A DNA stretch of 14,285 nucleotides, taken from assembly GCA_964575715.1 (NCBI GenBank), contig CAZNSG010000368.1:1-14285 (forward strand), given 5' to 3'. The DNA comes from PNAI01 sp964575715. GTDB lineage: Bacteria; Pseudomonadota; Alphaproteobacteria; Rhizobiales; Xanthobacteraceae. This document shows, in pieces, positions 12,182 to 14,285 of the stretch (position 1 is its first letter; each line of letters starts with the position of its first letter). The position numbers and the translations under genes are program-made. The notes beneath the pieces are model-generated. The model saw only the letters and a list, made by a program, of their open reading frames with translations, was not told the DNA's origin and did no database searches.

Positions 12182-13157
12182 ATATGCCCTCCCCTGCCCG
12201 CGCGGCCTCGACTAATTCTTCGACGCCTATCAGACTCAGGAACTCGATCCAGGATTTTGGTCCATATATGTACCTGTCGAGATATTCCTTCATGCCTTTG
12301 ATCGGATCGCCATTCACGAGGTCGACGTAGTATTTCATGTGGCGAAACATTGGTTCATAAATTCCGTAACATTCATGCGGCGCGCAGCCGAACGGCAACT
12401 CGACTATCGCATCGACCGCGAAGAATGGAATCTTAGTCTGGTCAGGCGCACGGCGAATCTGGTCGTTCGACACAATGCGCTCGGTCGACAGGATCACCTT
12501 GTCGGCCGCAATCGCCAAATCGATGTCCATGAATTGTAACCCGTCGATCTGCGCGTTGCCGTAGAAATCGCAACGTTGTACATGGATCAGCGCAACTTTT
12601 GGATTGAGTGCAGGCACCAACAGAAGCTTTTCGCCGGTGAACGGGCAGTCCAATTTGAGCGCCTCGGACCGCTGCTTGCCTACGTCGGACCCCAGCATCG
12701 ACCGGATCGGCATGAAGGGAACACCCATGGCACCCGCGCGAAAGCGCATGCCCATCGCCAAGTGGCTCCATTCTTCGAAGCGCACCTTTCCTGTCTCCAC
12801 GTAGTGACGCATCACTTTGGACACGCCCCAGAGAATTCCTTGGCTGAACCAGCTCGTGACGATGTGATCGCAAATGCCAGAGGCATACAGCAGGTCGCCA
12901 TCGCTGGAGGTTATACTCCGGCAGCACGACAAGTCTTTCTTGCCGGCACGGATCAGCGCCCAAATGAGCCCCATCGGCGTGCGCGACATCGTACTGCCGC
13001 CGATACCAACTGAATCCCCATCGCGCACGAATGACACCGCTTCCTCGAGTGAAACGACTTTGTCGCGAAGGCTGCGGTCGCGACGCATCAAGTCGTGGCG
13101 CAGTTCCGCGTAAGGGCGCGGTGCCGTTCGGCTTTCCGGTTTTTTTGTGTTGGCCAT
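12171..13157 (-). CDS. Class I CoA-transferase, alpha subunit (GctA-like)
   Basis: Alpha subunit (328 residues) of the same heteromeric CoA-transferase. After a 30-residue polar leader it shows the family start KVVSLEEAVSFVRDGDSVGI followed by GGSTMSRTPMGLIWALIRAG (about 33-72), then GKVRFEEWSHLAMGMRFRAG (123-142) and AMGVPFMPIRSMLGSD, which correspond to the E-W-S and P-F-x-P-x-R segments of GctA and IpdA. ALIHVQRCDFYGNAQIDG and the AADKVILSTERIV strand are typical. The length suits GctA (about 320) better than ScoA or AtoD types. The ATG at 13157 has no good ribosome binding site and lies five bases after the stop of the PLP enzyme gene, so it likely depends on ribosomes from that gene. A later ATG at codon 24 has no better site. 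Confidence 0.9.
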   Translation of the reverse strand: MANTKKPESRTAPRPYAELRHDLMRRDRSLRDKVVSLEEAVSFVRDGDSVGIGGSTMSRTPMGLIWALIRAGKKDLSCCRSITSSDGDLLYASGICDHIVTSWFSQGILWGVSKVMRHYVETGKVRFEEWSHLAMGMRFRAGAMGVPFMPIRSMLGSDVGKQRSEALKLDCPFTGEKLLLVPALNPKVALIHVQRCDFYGNAQIDGLQFMDIDLAIAADKVILSTERIVSNDQIRRAPDQTKIPFFAVDAIVELPFGCAPHECYGIYEPMFRHMKYYVDLVNGDPIKGMKEYLDRYIYGPKSWIEFLSLIGVEELVEAARAGEGIYDA

Positions 13158-13162
13158 TGCGA

Positions 13163-14285
<1,123 letters not shown>

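Noticed and set aside
11408..13157. IpdAB (steroid ring-opening hydrolase) as identity of the CoA-transferase pair
   Set aside because: The beta subunit keeps a Glu (residue 55) at the place of the GctB catalytic Glu and matches GctB over its length; no other steroid-degradation gene is in the window.

Overview
The window looks like chromosomal DNA of an alphaproteobacterium, most likely of the Hyphomicrobiales (Bradyrhizobium/Xanthobacteraceae-like). The reasons are moderately high GC, tightly packed catabolic and uptake genes, a LIV-type amino acid ABC transporter with a family-4-like binding protein, a single-chain glycine decarboxylase, and a tandem glycine riboswitch in front of gcvT. 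This placement is an inference from gene style, not from a marker gene. Every gene I can support lies on the minus strand, so transcription runs from high to low coordinates. I found no tRNA, rRNA, CRISPR array, insertion sequence or transposase.

Layout, in order of transcription. (1) 14285-10072: a catabolic-looking operon. It starts with a fold-type II PLP enzyme that runs off the right edge, then the two subunits of a class I CoA-transferase (GctA/GctB type), then a luciferase-like (LLM) flavin or F420 oxidoreductase, and ends in a miniature remnant of L-serine dehydratase (sdaA) that keeps only the two ends of the enzyme. (2) 9880-5129: the glycine cleavage operon gcvT-gcvH-gcvP, led by a tandem glycine riboswitch and a long hairpin with a delayed T-run. 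(3) 5040-3769: an M20 metallopeptidase/deacylase, 88 bases after gcvP with no clear terminator between them. (4) 3768-3234: about 535 bases with no supportable gene, holding an operator-like palindrome over a possible promoter. (5) 3233-1: a branched-chain (LIV/HAAT) amino acid transporter operon made of binding protein, a strong intercistronic hairpin, an AhpD-like alkylhydroperoxidase-family gene, LivH, and a partial LivM.

The common theme is amino acid uptake and breakdown. GcvTHP turns glycine into CO2, ammonia and methylene-tetrahydrofolate, and the riboswitch couples this to glycine level. The lost serine dehydratase would have drained serine to pyruvate. The M20 enzyme may release amino acids from N-acyl or peptide precursors. 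The LIV transporter imports amino acids or similar small carboxylic compounds. The PLP enzyme, CoA-transferase and LLM oxidoreductase suggest catabolism of an unidentified amino or hydroxy acid through CoA thioesters. No gene in the window is clearly of a new family. The points most worth a second look are the sdaA remnant, the PLP/CoA-transferase/LLM operon with unknown substrate, the alternative RNA pairings after the riboswitch, the composition change inside gcvP, and the AhpD-like gene set inside a transporter operon.
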